Virus record (IMG/VR): IMGVR_UViG_3300042876_000313
Location: 1-64,000 of that record
Direction: 5' to 3' (one strand)
Origin: a virus
Length of the DNA: 64,000 nucleotides
A program made the translations under genes and the position numbers. Below are positions 16,229-23,733 of this stretch, piece by piece (positions within the stretch are counted from its first letter, which is position 1; the number at the start of each line of letters is the position of its first letter). The notes beneath the pieces are model-generated. The model made no database searches. It was given only the letters and a program-made list of their open reading frames with translations, and was not told the DNA's origin.

Positions 16229-16412
16229 GTTTACGTACCTGCTTGAGCCGATAGAGCGCGTGCTGCAATGCTTGCAGATTGAGTTCTTTCTTGAACTTCT
16301 CCGCTTGTCCTGGCGGCAGCAGGAAATCGTAACGCTTAGTTGGTTTCATCTGCCGATCGAGCCAATCGCGGTACGCCTGGGCAGTGGTTATGAAGTCGCG
16401 GATGGTGTTCAT
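16158..16412 (-). CDS. Hypothetical protein, 84 aa
   Basis: ATG 16412 overlaps the upstream stop (TAATG). N-terminal helical D-F-I-T-T-A-Q-A-Y-R-D-W-L and a basic Lys/Arg/Pro tail. Last gene of the long leftward operon. Confidence 0.55.
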   Translation of the reverse strand: MNTIRDFITTAQAYRDWLDRQMKPTKRYDFLLPPGQAEKFKKELNLQALQHALYRLKQVRKLTTAATAAPPQKRKRLPTKPKHL

Positions 16413-16624
16413 TATTCCCTCCAATTCGCTGGGCAGAGCAAGATGTCGCTGGCAGTGGTTCCGTCGTCGCAGATTCGGCAGTTCAGGAGTTCGATAGCGA
16501 CACACTGGCTGGAAACGTCAGGGCCGGTTAGAATCCAGACTTCGGTTGGTTCGCCCAGGTGATTGGTTTCGGGCCAGTCTTTGATGCGGCGCTTAAGTTC
16601 GGCGACGGTGATGGGGGTGTTCAT
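16412..16624 (-). CDS. Hypothetical protein, 70 aa
   Basis: ATG 16624. I-T-V-A-E-L-K-R-R-I then E-V-W-I-L-T-G and S-D-I-L-L-C-P: a small alpha/beta protein. A related style of phage protein (helix, acidic loop, strand) is common but uncharacterised. Confidence 0.6.
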   Translation of the reverse strand: MNTPITVAELKRRIKDWPETNHLGEPTEVWILTGPDVSSQCVAIELLNCRICDDGTTASDILLCPANWRE

Positions 16625-16648
16625 GCGTCAAAGCAGATGCGCGGGCAG

Positions 16649-16933
16649 TTATTTGGTTAGCCTGGGTTGTTTGCCTGGTTCATAGACCCATATTTCAAAA
16701 TCAGTCCAGTGTGGTTTTGTTTGGAATATGTGCATGAGTTTAATCCCCCATTCATCAGCAAGCGTCTGGTTCACCGAGTTCATCCAACCGATATATTGGC
16801 GAATCTGATTTTGCTTCGGCTTGCCAGTCCACTCGCAGGAAACTATGTGCGAAGTTCCTTTTTCCGGGGCAGTGTCGCTTACCTTTATCTGGCACTCAAC
16901 TCCCATGCCAAAATTACATCTGAATGTTTTCAT
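16649..16933 (-). CDS. Hypothetical protein, 94 aa
   Basis: ATG 16933, overlapping the methyltransferase stop by ATGA. Alternating strands (C-N-F-G-M-G-V-E-C-Q-I-K-V) and helix R-Q-Y-I-G-W-M-N-S-V-N-Q. Unknown. Confidence 0.6.
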   Translation of the reverse strand: MKTFRCNFGMGVECQIKVSDTAPEKGTSHIVSCEWTGKPKQNQIRQYIGWMNSVNQTLADEWGIKLMHIFQTKPHWTDFEIWVYEPGKQPRLTK

Positions 16934-18210
16934 TGGTTCAGGTAGGCTTTGATGAACTCCGCCGCGACTTGGGGGACTATGGAATTTCCGTACCCCCTGA
17001 GTCGCATGACGGCTGCTTCACCGCATCTTTCAGCAACAATTTCCGGTTGGCGATCACCGCGCTTACGCACCACTCGGTCGGAAACCCTTGCAAATAACAG
17101 GGGAAGGCCGGGTTTAACGCGCCGGGCCTTTCCGTCGCGGCAGGGGAGCCAGATGGCATTGTCCCACGCGCCTGGTTGCCGAGTCCTTGGGTCACATTCA
17201 CCGCGTTCGTCCCCTTGCACGGCGCATCCGGCATCGTGTCCGGTGTTCTCCATCCGTCCACCGCCATCGCGGCTTGTCTCGGCAACTGGTCGAGCCGTTC
17301 CCGTGTCGAGCCGTCCGGGTTCACGCCTTCCGTCGCCATCCCCGGCGTGTCCTTCCAGTCGCGGCTGCTCGGGCTCGCCCATCCACTCAGCATCTTGACA
17401 TCCGTGGCGAGGTTGGTTTGCAGCACCCGGCCCGTCTTGGTGTTCACCCATTTCTCGCCCCGGCGTTCCAAGTCCGCGCTCGTCTCCCCCGCGCTGCCCT
17501 CGCTGGACGGGGTTGGCCAGCCTGCCATCTCCACCTGATTCGCCAGCGGAACCGTTCCGTGAGCGCACTTTCTTGGGTAGAATGTCCGCTCGTTGGCCTC
17601 CGGTGTGTGCCACCCCGCCATCGCAACCGCACTCAACGACGGCCCCTTGTTCCGCGCAACTTCCGCTTCCGCACCCGCAATGCTTCGGCCGCCATTCCCC
17701 GCGTTCGCATCGGGACTCGGCCACCCAGTACAATCGCTGCCGGATGTGCGGCGCGCCGACAGCCCCAGCGCCAAGTACCGCCGCCCCGATGGTGTAACCT
17801 TCGCCTTCACAGTCGTCGCATATTCTATCGAGCCACCCGTGGCCAATCGCTGAACTAACTTGCTCACCCATGACGGTGACAGGTTTGCACGCTTTGATGA
17901 GTCGGAACAAATGCGGCCATAAATCTCTTTCGTCCGTGATGCCTTTTTGCTGGCCGGCGGATGAGAAGGGTTGACAGGGGCAACTTGCAAACCAAATAGG
18001 TCGAGTTGTTGGCCATCCGGCGAGTTTAGCTGCGTATGCCCAGCCTGAAATTCCGTTGAACAGGTGGACTTGGGTGTAGTTTTTGAGTTCATCTGGTTGA
18101 ATGTCGGTTATGGATTTGCAGACGACATCGCCTGCGGGAATGAGTCCGGCGCGGATGAGTTCTTCCGTCCACGCGCAGACTTTAGGATCGTTGTCATTGT
18201 AATAATTCAC
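16930..18210 (-). CDS. DNA cytosine-5 methyltransferase
   Basis: 426 residues from GTG 18210, preceded by GGAGGG; the GTG overlaps the upstream TGA. Motif I L-F-N-G-I-S-G-W-A-Y (about 50-59), motif IV S-C-P-C-Q-P-F-S-S-A-G with catalytic Cys (about 77-87), motif VI as G-E-Q-V rather than ENV, motif VIII I-R-Q-R-L-Y-W-V, and C-terminal R-L-R-G-Y-G-N-S-I-V-P-Q. Between motifs VIII and IX lies a ~190-residue Gly/Arg-rich region with repeated L-A-N-P / V-A-H-T words. That region is read in a second frame by 16977-18092. Probably protects phage DNA from host restriction. Confidence 0.85.
   Translation of the reverse strand: MNYYNDNDPKVCAWTEELIRAGLIPAGDVVCKSITDIQPDELKNYTQVHLFNGISGWAYAAKLAGWPTTRPIWFASCPCQPFSSAGQQKGITDERDLWPHLFRLIKACKPVTVMGEQVSSAIGHGWLDRICDDCEGEGYTIGAAVLGAGAVGAPHIRQRLYWVAESRCERGEWRPKHCGCGSGSCAEQGAVVECGCDGGVAHTGGQRADILPKKVRSRNGSAGESGGDGRLANPVQRGQRGGDERGLGTPGREMGEHQDGPGAANQPRHGCQDAEWMGEPEQPRLEGHAGDGDGRREPGRLDTGTARPVAETSRDGGGRMENTGHDAGCAVQGDERGECDPRTRQPGAWDNAIWLPCRDGKARRVKPGLPLLFARVSDRVVRKRGDRQPEIVAERCGEAAVMRLRGYGNSIVPQVAAEFIKAYLNQ
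16977..18092 (-). CDS. Overprinted GWPTP-family protein inside the methyltransferase gene
   Basis: 371 residues, fully inside the methyltransferase gene in another frame of the same strand. It starts ATG 18092 and has Q-Q-L-D-L-F-G-L-Q-V-A-P, C-S-D-S-S-K-R-A-N-L-S, A-R-R-T-S-G-S-D, repeated G-W-x-(T/S)-P words (G-W-P-S-P, G-W-H-T-P, G-W-P-T-P, G-W-A-S-P, G-W-R-T-P) and the terminal N-P-A-F-P-C-Y-L-Q-G-F-P-T-E-W. These marks at both ends match a phage protein family I recognise as occurring beside cytosine methylases. Function unknown. That both ends are conserved argues it is not a chance frame. Confidence 0.7.
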   Translation of the reverse strand: MNSKTTPKSTCSTEFQAGHTQLNSPDGQQLDLFGLQVAPVNPSHPPASKKASRTKEIYGRICSDSSKRANLSPSWVSKLVQRLATGGSIEYATTVKAKVTPSGRRYLALGLSARRTSGSDCTGWPSPDANAGNGGRSIAGAEAEVARNKGPSLSAVAMAGWHTPEANERTFYPRKCAHGTVPLANQVEMAGWPTPSSEGSAGETSADLERRGEKWVNTKTGRVLQTNLATDVKMLSGWASPSSRDWKDTPGMATEGVNPDGSTRERLDQLPRQAAMAVDGWRTPDTMPDAPCKGTNAVNVTQGLGNQARGTMPSGSPAATERPGALNPAFPCYLQGFPTEWCVSAVIANRKLLLKDAVKQPSCDSGGTEIP

Positions 18211-18362
18211 GCGACCGTCCCTCCACAGAGCCAGGCGCGTTTCCCGGTTTCGATGCCGCGCTTGGCCATGCACTCCTTGAATCGGGCGTTGAATTTCTTC
18301 AAGTCCTTCTGTGAGAAATCGCGGGGCTTGACGATTTTGCGGCGGCGTTTGAAAAAGTTCAT
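18207..18362 (-). CDS. Small basic protein, 51 aa
   Basis: ATG 18362. F-F-K-R-R-R-K-I-V then K-D-L-K-K-F-N-A-R-F-K-E. Coupled to the methyltransferase (GTGA overlap) and to the upstream 50-aa gene (ATGA). Confidence 0.6.
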   Translation of the reverse strand: MNFFKRRRKIVKPRDFSQKDLKKFNARFKECMAKRGIETGKRAWLCGGTVA

Positions 18363-18511
18363 GGTCTGGTGATTCCGTAGATGATCCAAGCGATGATTCC
18401 GGTGGAAATGCAGCCAGTGAACAGGCCGATGAAAAAAATGAGCAGGTTGGCGTCGCGCTGTTCGGCCTGGCATTGCTCGCAGAGGTTTTCCGGTTGGTTG
18501 GTCTTTTTCAT
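18359..18511 (-). CDS. Small membrane protein, 50 aa
   Basis: ATG 18511. N-terminal C-E-Q-C motif, then one span L-L-I-F-F-I-G-L-F-T-G-C-I-S-T-G-I-I-A-W-I-I. Overlaps the next gene by ATGA. Unknown. Confidence 0.55.
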   Translation of the reverse strand: MKKTNQPENLCEQCQAEQRDANLLIFFIGLFTGCISTGIIAWIIYGITRP

Positions 18512-18557
18512 AAACGGTCGGCAGACTCAGCACCCGGTCTGCCAGCGGTTTGGGTGG

Positions 18558-18842
18558 TCACTCGGTCGGTTTACCCATCGCGGCGGCGGGCGGCGGCGTG
18601 GTCGGCGCATTGGCCGGATCATCGGTCGGAAGCCCAGGAAGTTGCTCGGTCTTCGGCTTGGCCTTCGCCTTGCGCGGCCCACGCTTCTTGATCGGCCCCT
18701 TGAGAATCAGCCGCACCGATTCGTTGACCTGTTTCAGCTTCTTCTTGGCGGTCTTGGCTTCGGCCAGGATGCCTTCCAATCGCTGGGCCTCGGCTTGCAG
18801 CGGCGGCAGTTTGTCCAGTTCGTCTTTCGTTGGGATGTACAT
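18558..18842 (-). CDS. Coiled-coil, basic hypothetical protein, 94 aa
   Basis: ATG 18842. A coiled-coil helix (L-Q-A-E-A-Q-R-L-E-G-I-L-A-E-A-K) precedes a Lys/Pro/Ala-rich tail. Possibly nucleic-acid binding. Confidence 0.55.
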   Translation of the reverse strand: MYIPTKDELDKLPPLQAEAQRLEGILAEAKTAKKKLKQVNESVRLILKGPIKKRGPRKAKAKPKTEQLPGLPTDDPANAPTTPPPAAAMGKPTE

Positions 18843-18882
18843 GTGTTTGTTCTTTCTTCGTCCCGGCGTCATTGCCGGAAAT

Positions 18883-19128
18883 TCATTTGCACGTCTCGCA
18901 GAGCAACCGACCGTTCGCGTCCATGAACCCAGTCCCTTTCGCAACCAGGCAATAGCACTCCCGGCAGTAGTCCAGATCGTGGTTCTTCGCCACCAGCTTC
19001 GTCAACTCCATTCGCGGCCAGTCGGCGATCTCGCTCCCGGTAGGCTCTACGACTAGCGGATTGTTGTCCTTCATGGCCTTCGCGTAGGCCGTCAGGTCGC
19101 GCAAGAATTTGTCGAGTTTCGGGGTCAT
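18883..19128 (-). CDS. Small zinc-finger protein, 81 aa
   Basis: ATG 19128. The C-terminus has C-R-E-C-Y-C and C-E-T-C, a four-Cys site after a helical N-terminus. Unknown target. Confidence 0.6.
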   Translation of the reverse strand: MTPKLDKFLRDLTAYAKAMKDNNPLVVEPTGSEIADWPRMELTKLVAKNHDLDYCRECYCLVAKGTGFMDANGRLLCETCK

Positions 19129-19135
19129 AAATCAA

Positions 19136-19807
19136 TCATTTTGCCAACCGATAAAACAGCATCGCGGGATTCTGGTTCGTGGACTCCACCCACGGCACCA
19201 GCGTTTCCGACTTTGACACCCTCCATCCCGCCGGGGAGTTTGTCAAGAATGACGACTGCCACGCCGGTTCAATGTCCAGTTCCCACGCCGTCACCGCGTT
19301 CGTTCCGCCGCGATCCACGTCGGCCATGAACAGCGTCCACTCCCCGGCCACCGGCATCCCCGCGAAGTCGCCCAGGCGATTGACCCTCGGCGAAGTGTCC
19401 GTAATCGTGGAAGGGTCGTCCATCCGCCCGTCCGGTTGCAGGCGCCCGGTCAAATTCGTCGCCGTGTGACTGTCCCCGGCGGCCCGGTCGTCGAATACCA
19501 CGTCCAACCCGCCATCCAGTCGGCCCCACGGGTTGCCCGCCGTCCGGCCCGTCCGGTTCAGAAGCACCACCAGGTTCGTCCGGCCCGGCGTCATGTTCCG
19601 CAGGTAGGCGTACAGATCACCGTTTGACTGGCCGGCGACCCGCACCCGGCAGGTCAACCGCGCAATCGTCCCCTCGTTCGTCACCGTCATCCGCAGCGAC
19701 CGCCCGCTTGCGCTCCCGTCCGGGATCGCCACACTCAGGTTCGTCGCAGAAAACGTCTGCGCCATCAAACCCGAACATACCAGCATCAGCATCATCGTTG
19801 TTTTCAT
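19136..19807 (-). CDS. Exported P-domain (proprotein-convertase-like) protein
   Basis: 223 residues. Signal peptide M-K-T-T-M-M-L-M-L-V-C-S-G-L-M-A, then N-L-S-V-A-I-P-D-G ... V-R-V-A-G ... G-D-L-Y-A-Y-L ... L-N-R-T-G, G-E-W-T-L-F-M-A-D and A-W-E-L-D-I, the P/Homo-B beta-sandwich. No protease domain is present. The end F-Y-R-L-A-K is typical of verrucomicrobial exported proteins. An exported protein among replication genes is odd; lysogenic conversion or exclusion are possibilities. Confidence 0.75.
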   Translation of the reverse strand: MKTTMMLMLVCSGLMAQTFSATNLSVAIPDGSASGRSLRMTVTNEGTIARLTCRVRVAGQSNGDLYAYLRNMTPGRTNLVVLLNRTGRTAGNPWGRLDGGLDVVFDDRAAGDSHTATNLTGRLQPDGRMDDPSTITDTSPRVNRLGDFAGMPVAGEWTLFMADVDRGGTNAVTAWELDIEPAWQSSFLTNSPAGWRVSKSETLVPWVESTNQNPAMLFYRLAK

Positions 19808-19810
19808 AGT

Positions 19811-20077
19811 TCAACCTTTCCATTCTTCGGCGGACAAAAAGAGCCTCCGGGCGCGTTTGAATTTGTTCGCACCAAGCCATACCTCGTAAAATCCCTGCTG
19901 CTTGATGATCGAAACCCGGATGCCCCTTGTTTTCGCCGGCTTGTAAAATCGCGTGGCCTCGTCGAGACTGTCAACCCGGATGCAGTCCTTGGCCGTCAGT
20001 GAGGCCAATGCTAGGGCGAATTTGTGCTTGGCAATCTTCACAGGTCGGGGCGCGTTTCGGATGATCTGGATGCTCAT
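19811..20077 (-). CDS. Hypothetical protein, 88 aa
   Basis: ATG 20077. Basic; V-D-S-L-D-E-A-T-R-F and G-I-R-V-S-I-I-K-Q-Q-G-F-Y-E-V-W-L suggest an alpha/beta fold. Overlaps the upstream stop by ATGA. Confidence 0.6.
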   Translation of the reverse strand: MSIQIIRNAPRPVKIAKHKFALALASLTAKDCIRVDSLDEATRFYKPAKTRGIRVSIIKQQGFYEVWLGANKFKRARRLFLSAEEWKG

Positions 20078-20274
20078 AACGGTTGGCTTTTGTCTGCCCA
20101 GGAGTCCGGGCGATTGTCGGGTTTGGATTTAGGGCGTCGGCCACCGTGGCATTGCTCGCAGACAACGTGCTTGGACAGGCTTTCCAGCAGGTCGGCCAAA
20201 GACTGGCTGATGTTGTCCGGGACTTCAATCTCAATTTCCCGACCGCATTTGGCGCATGGGATTCGGTGATTCAT
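20074..20274 (-). CDS. Zinc-ribbon protein, 66 aa
   Basis: ATG 20274. C-A-K-C-G near the N-terminus and C-E-Q-C-H later, with a helix between. ATGA overlaps on both sides with the loader and the 88-aa gene. Confidence 0.65.
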   Translation of the reverse strand: MNHRIPCAKCGREIEIEVPDNISQSLADLLESLSKHVVCEQCHGGRRPKSKPDNRPDSWADKSQPL

Positions 20275-20825
20275 ACGTTGAAGTCCGGGGCGTGGATTTC
20301 GCAGACGACCGAACTGTGGCGGATAAGACGGCTGATTATCCGGCTGTCCATTGTGGCGATCTGCTTAGTGGAAAGGTTGGTGGTGAACATCGTCCATTGT
20401 CCTTCACGCATGGACATCATCGTGTAAAGGTTGTCTGCGGAGAACCCGTTCGGGTCTCGCTCGGCACCGAAGTCGTCAATCACTACAAACGGCCAAAGCT
20501 GGATGTCCCGGAACCATTCCCACGCATCGCCGTTCCGCAGCCGGTTTATCACGTCCGGCCATTTCAAGAACTTCGGAAAGTATTGCTCTCGACCGGAGTT
20601 TCTCTCGAACCAGTCCGATCCTCTGATGGCCTCCCAAAGGCGACCGGCGCAATGGGTTTTCCCGATGCCAGAGTTTCCGCAGAGCGTCAACCAGCGCGGA
20701 GACAACCCTTCCTTCCACGCGGTTGAAAATCTAGCCACAGCGTCAATCATTGGCTCGATCTCCGAGCGCGGTTCAAGTTTTAACCACTTTGCCCACGTTT
20801 GCGTATTGATTTTCAAGTCCTTCAT
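20271..20825 (-). CDS. DnaC/IstB-like helicase loader ATPase
   Basis: 184 residues from ATG 20825 (an upstream ATG at 20897 is possible). Walker A G-N-S-G-I-G-K-T (50-57), Walker B V-V-I-D-D-F-G (114-120), sensor-like T-T-N-L-S, and R-I-I-S-R-L near the arginine-finger position. It follows the replisome organiser, with a ~50-bp overlap, as in many phage replication modules. Loads the host replicative helicase at the phage origin (family role). Confidence 0.8.
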   Translation of the reverse strand: MKDLKINTQTWAKWLKLEPRSEIEPMIDAVARFSTAWKEGLSPRWLTLCGNSGIGKTHCAGRLWEAIRGSDWFERNSGREQYFPKFLKWPDVINRLRNGDAWEWFRDIQLWPFVVIDDFGAERDPNGFSADNLYTMMSMREGQWTMFTTNLSTKQIATMDSRIISRLIRHSSVVCEIHAPDFNV

Positions 20826-21609
20826 TGAGGGTTCCGATATTACGGTTAGCGCGGTTTGGAGCCGTTTGCTCATGGACTGGCATGGTTCGGTTGGCATAAT
20901 ATTCGTGGAACTTAGTTGCGTTGAATAGGGTTTGAGGTCGGAGATATTCCATCATTTTCTCATCGGTTCCCCAGCGTTTGACTTGCCGGGTTATCATAGC
21001 CTTGATTCCATCGACATCGCCATTCACTTCTTTGAGCCGGCACATGATCGGCTTAAGGTGGCTGGCGCACTCGTGGTACTGGCGTCCGGCGGTTTCGTTT
21101 AGGAAGGCTATGAGGATTCGGGCTTTGGCAATATCGTTTTCCGGGATTTGGTCTGGCTCAGATTTCAACTCCAACTCGACAATAGATTCCTTTCCATTCC
21201 CTGATCCTTTCCCTGTTCCATTCCCGCCTGGAACGCTATTGGAAGATTCTTGGAATGTTCTTGGAATGTTCTTGGAATTCTTCACAAGTTCCTCAAGTTT
21301 AGACTTTTGCGGTTTGTCAATTCGTTGGTGCTTCCTAAAATTGATGATTTTACCGACTTCCCGGCCATCTTCAAGCGCAAGCACTTCCAAATAGCCTATG
21401 CGGGAAAGCTCTTGGATGCTTACGAGAATGTTCTTGGAATCTTCTTGGAATGGAAAAAGGTTCCCCCGGATCAATGCCGGATTGCAGTTGAAGTACCCGG
21501 CGTCATCGGCGTAGTTCAGAAGTGCTAGGGCGAGCAGTCTTGTGAACGGCGGAAGGGCAGACATCAGTTCGTGCTGCCAAAACTCTGGCTTAACGGTTCG
21601 GATTCTCAT
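20773..21609 (-). CDS. Phage replisome organiser (Phg_2220_C-type)
   Basis: 278 residues; ATG 21609 with GGGAG upstream. N-terminal I-R-T-V-K-P-E-F-W, L-A-L-A-L-L-N-Y-A-D-D-A-G-Y-F winged helix. Ser/Gly-rich linker. C-terminal L-I-A-F-L-N-E-T-A-G-R ... Y-L-R-P-Q-T-L-F matches the conserved phage C-terminal domain seen in replication initiators. Binds the origin and recruits the helicase loader encoded next (family role). Overlaps the HNH gene by ATGA. Confidence 0.8.
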   Translation of the reverse strand: MRIRTVKPEFWQHELMSALPPFTRLLALALLNYADDAGYFNCNPALIRGNLFPFQEDSKNILVSIQELSRIGYLEVLALEDGREVGKIINFRKHQRIDKPQKSKLEELVKNSKNIPRTFQESSNSVPGGNGTGKGSGNGKESIVELELKSEPDQIPENDIAKARILIAFLNETAGRQYHECASHLKPIMCRLKEVNGDVDGIKAMITRQVKRWGTDEKMMEYLRPQTLFNATKFHEYYANRTMPVHEQTAPNRANRNIGTLNEGLENQYANVGKVVKT

Positions 21610-22277
21610 AGTGATTCTCCCTTCGCTGAATTGCACGGGCGGCAAAGGGTTTGAAGATTGTCCAGGTCGTTGGTTCCGCCCTTCGACACTGGGATTATGT
21701 GGTCAATCGAAAGGCAGTCCATGCGCTTGCAGATTTTACACCGATGACCGTCGCGCTCAAAAACCTGTTTTCTGAGCCTTGAATCCGCGATGGCTTTATT
21801 GGCGGCGTCTCGACATGCCTCATATGTGGTTCCGCATTTTTCAGCCAGTTCGCTTTTTACAGTGTTGATCTTCTGCCAAAAAATCTCCATCTTATCAATC
21901 GCCATCTGAGCTTCGGATGCCTTTTTTAAGAAATCAGACCTAAGCCCAGCCATGAATTTTTCAAGCTCGTTAATCTTAACCCCAAGAGCAATCATTTTGT
22001 TCAACTGAGTGTTTTCGTTGTACCCATGAACATTTGCTGAGAAACCGTCAATGGCTCTAGCAACCACAATGTCTGACGGGCAAAACGACGGGTGGATTTC
22101 GCGGTCAGCTAAACGCTTAAAACAAGGGCCGCAAAGAGGAAGCCGGATGGGAGATTGAAGCCTTACTTGAATGCGAACGATTGAGATTGGCTTTTCAACC
22201 ATCATAACATCGGGCGTTGACTTACCGCAATATTGGCACGGAAACCCATGTGATTTATAAACTTTTGTTGATTGCAT
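21606..22277 (-). CDS. HNH endonuclease, 223 aa
   Basis: Start ATG 22277 just after a terminator-like hairpin. N-terminal C-Q-Y-C-G ... C-G-P-C zinc site; C-terminal R-D-G-H-R-C-K-I-C, S-I-D-H-I-I-P-V-S-K-G-G-T-N-D-L-D-N-L-Q-T-L-C-R-P-C-N is a complete HNH domain with its own Cys pairs. Could be a homing nuclease inserted in the replication module. Confidence 0.8.
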   Translation of the reverse strand: MQSTKVYKSHGFPCQYCGKSTPDVMMVEKPISIVRIQVRLQSPIRLPLCGPCFKRLADREIHPSFCPSDIVVARAIDGFSANVHGYNENTQLNKMIALGVKINELEKFMAGLRSDFLKKASEAQMAIDKMEIFWQKINTVKSELAEKCGTTYEACRDAANKAIADSRLRKQVFERDGHRCKICKRMDCLSIDHIIPVSKGGTNDLDNLQTLCRPCNSAKGESL

Positions 22278-22280
22278 AAA

Positions 22281-22347
22281 CAAAAAGGCGAACGCCGCGT
22301 GATAGACAGCTTTGGGCAGGAGAGCTTCCCAAAGGACACGCGGCGTT
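22281..22347 (-). terminator. Strong hairpin plus U-tract just before the HNH gene
   Basis: Arms 22291-22301 and 22337-22347 are perfectly complementary over 11 bp (AACGCCGCGTG/CACGCGGCGTT), with an inner 7-bp stem CTTTGGG/CCCAAAG. On the minus strand it is followed by CGCCTTTTTGTTT and, within 14 nt, the HNH start. Acts as terminator or attenuator for leftward transcripts; 22348-22448 upstream holds no clear gene. Confidence 0.65.
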
Positions 22348-22448
22348 GCGCCAAATTCGTTCATTGCTGTTTGCATGGCTGTCTATTTCCAATGCGTCAC
22401 CCAAAAAATTCAGGTGACGCGCCAACATCGCACTTTACCGATAACGTG

Positions 22449-22625
22449 TCAAGCTGGATGTTCGGTTGAGTGGTTGGATGGTTGCGGCGCCTGGTAGCCG
22501 GTCGTGGGGCTGTACGGATGTTTGACGAGGCGACCGTCAATTCTGGCCCAGCGGACGGATCGCGGGTGATTGGCGTGCTGTCGGCTCAGTGAGGCGCGGG
22601 AACGGGTGGTTTGGTGGGTGGTCAT
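22449..22625 (-). CDS. Small hypothetical protein, 58 aa
   Basis: ATG 22625 in an ATGA overlap. Basic, Ser/His-rich (R-A-S-L-S-R-Q-H-A-N-H-P). Unknown. Confidence 0.45.
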   Translation of the reverse strand: MTTHQTTRSRASLSRQHANHPRSVRWARIDGRLVKHPYSPTTGYQAPQPSNHSTEHPA

Positions 22626-22717
22626 GGCTTCTGGGTCTTTCTTCGCCGGGTGGACGGTTTCCAGGTGATCCTGACGCCGGCACGTTTCAGGCTTTTGAGC
22701 GACTTCGCGGGCTTCAT
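22622..22717 (-). CDS. Very small basic peptide, 31 aa
   Basis: ATG 22717 to TGA 22622. It overlaps both neighbours by exactly ATGA, which is the main support. Lys/Arg-rich (K-S-L-K-R-A-G-V-R-I-T-W-K). Confidence 0.45.
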   Translation of the reverse strand: MKPAKSLKSLKRAGVRITWKPSTRRRKTQKP

Positions 22718-22944
22718 GTGATTTGGTCGAGCGTACCCCCGGCGTCGAGGAACTGTTGCAGGGGGATTTCGGTTTTGGTTGCGTGGATTTGGACACGGAC
22801 TCGGGTGATGTCTAGCAGCCACATCTCGCCGTTGGGTACGGTTCCGCAGACCAGGCTTTTGGTCAGGGCCGGGAAGTTTGGCCGGCGCAGGCACTTGACT
22901 GCCAGATCGGGCAACTGGTCGCGGTGGTAGGTGGCGGTTATCAT
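22714..22944 (-). CDS. Hypothetical protein, 76 aa
   Basis: ATG 22944, ATGA overlap upstream and downstream. Strand-rich (E-M-W-L-L-D-I-T-R-V-R-V-Q-I) with C-terminal I-P-L-Q-Q-F-L-D-A-G-G. Unknown. Confidence 0.55.
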   Translation of the reverse strand: MITATYHRDQLPDLAVKCLRRPNFPALTKSLVCGTVPNGEMWLLDITRVRVQIHATKTEIPLQQFLDAGGTLDQIT

Positions 22945-23204
22945 GGATGGGTGGCCTCCTTGTTTTCGAGGGCGGCATCGGCCATGCGAATTGCTTGCCA
23001 ATAATCCGCGTCCCCGGTTTCAACTCTGTCCTCTGAATGATTTTTCAAATTTAGCATGACTTCCCGCAGATACCTGCACTCCTTTTCCTTGTCGGCCAGC
23101 GCGGCTTCGAGGCGTTCGATTTCGGCGGCGGCTTCAAGGCAGACGTTTGGCGACGAGTATTTAAGCCAAGCGACGGTTTTCAGTTTGTCAGCGTGTGTGT
23201 TCAC
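22941..23204 (-). CDS. Coiled-coil hypothetical protein, 87 aa
   Basis: ATG 23204. A central heptad helix (A-A-E-I-E-R-L-E-A-A-L-A-D-K-E-K-E) and A-I-R-M-A-D-A-A-L-E. Resembles small phage proteins with a conserved helical pair; function unknown. Confidence 0.6.
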   Translation of the reverse strand: MNTHADKLKTVAWLKYSSPNVCLEAAAEIERLEAALADKEKECRYLREVMLNLKNHSEDRVETGDADYWQAIRMADAALENKEATHP

Positions 23205-23383
23205 TTCCTCACTCCTTTCTTTTTGGGTTGGTGGCAGCGGCAGGTCTTTCCCTCACTTGGAAACATTCCAGCCCGATATGCAAGCGCCCCATCCACAGAA
23301 TCGGGTGTTGGTACGTTGCACGACCCAGGCCATCCTTTGTCTCTTGGTTTAGTAAACCACTTGCACGTCTTGCAGGTTTTCAT
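23201..23383 (-). CDS. Small Cys-rich protein, 60 aa
   Basis: ATG 23383 in ATGA overlap. C-K-T-C-K-W at the start, C-N-V-P, and C-R-C-H at the end: a conserved phage four-Cys metal site. Confidence 0.6.
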   Translation of the reverse strand: MKTCKTCKWFTKPRDKGWPGSCNVPTPDSVDGALAYRAGMFPSEGKTCRCHQPKKKGVRK

Positions 23384-23733
23384 TCTTCCCTCCACAGGTT
23401 TAGCGTTTTCAAAAGTGCCTCGCAGCGTTGTGGGGCGGTGGCGGTCAACAGTTCACCGGCCATTGGCCATGTCATTTTGTTGAAATATCCCGGCTCGACT
23501 TCATGGATTAGTGAAATCAACTCGTCAACGTAACGCTCAAAAACGTCTTGGGTGAGTTTCTTCTCCGCCTCATGCACCGCGTTCAGGTCGGCGTGGTAGT
23601 TGGGATGCTCACATTCAGATTCTGTTGCTTGTCCTTCCCAAACCCAAACAAACTCGTCGGGATAATCTGAATCTGGAATCTGTTTCCACCCGCACCACTC
23701 CGCGATGGCGATGTTTTGTTGTTCTGGTGTCAT
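23380..23733 (-). CDS. Conserved phage protein, 117 aa
   Basis: N-I-A-I-A-E-W-C-G-W, P-N-Y-H-A-D-L-N-A-V-H-E-A-E and A-T-A-P-Q-R-C-E-A-L-L-K-T-L-N match a very widespread small alpha/beta phage early protein. Unknown function. Confidence 0.75.
   Translation of the reverse strand: MTPEQQNIAIAEWCGWKQIPDSDYPDEFVWVWEGQATESECEHPNYHADLNAVHEAEKKLTQDVFERYVDELISLIHEVEPGYFNKMTWPMAGELLTATAPQRCEALLKTLNLWREE

Noticed and set aside
16023-16562. 179-codon plus-strand frame
   Set aside because: Overlaps two better-supported leftward genes and a more protein-like short frame at 16073-16228.
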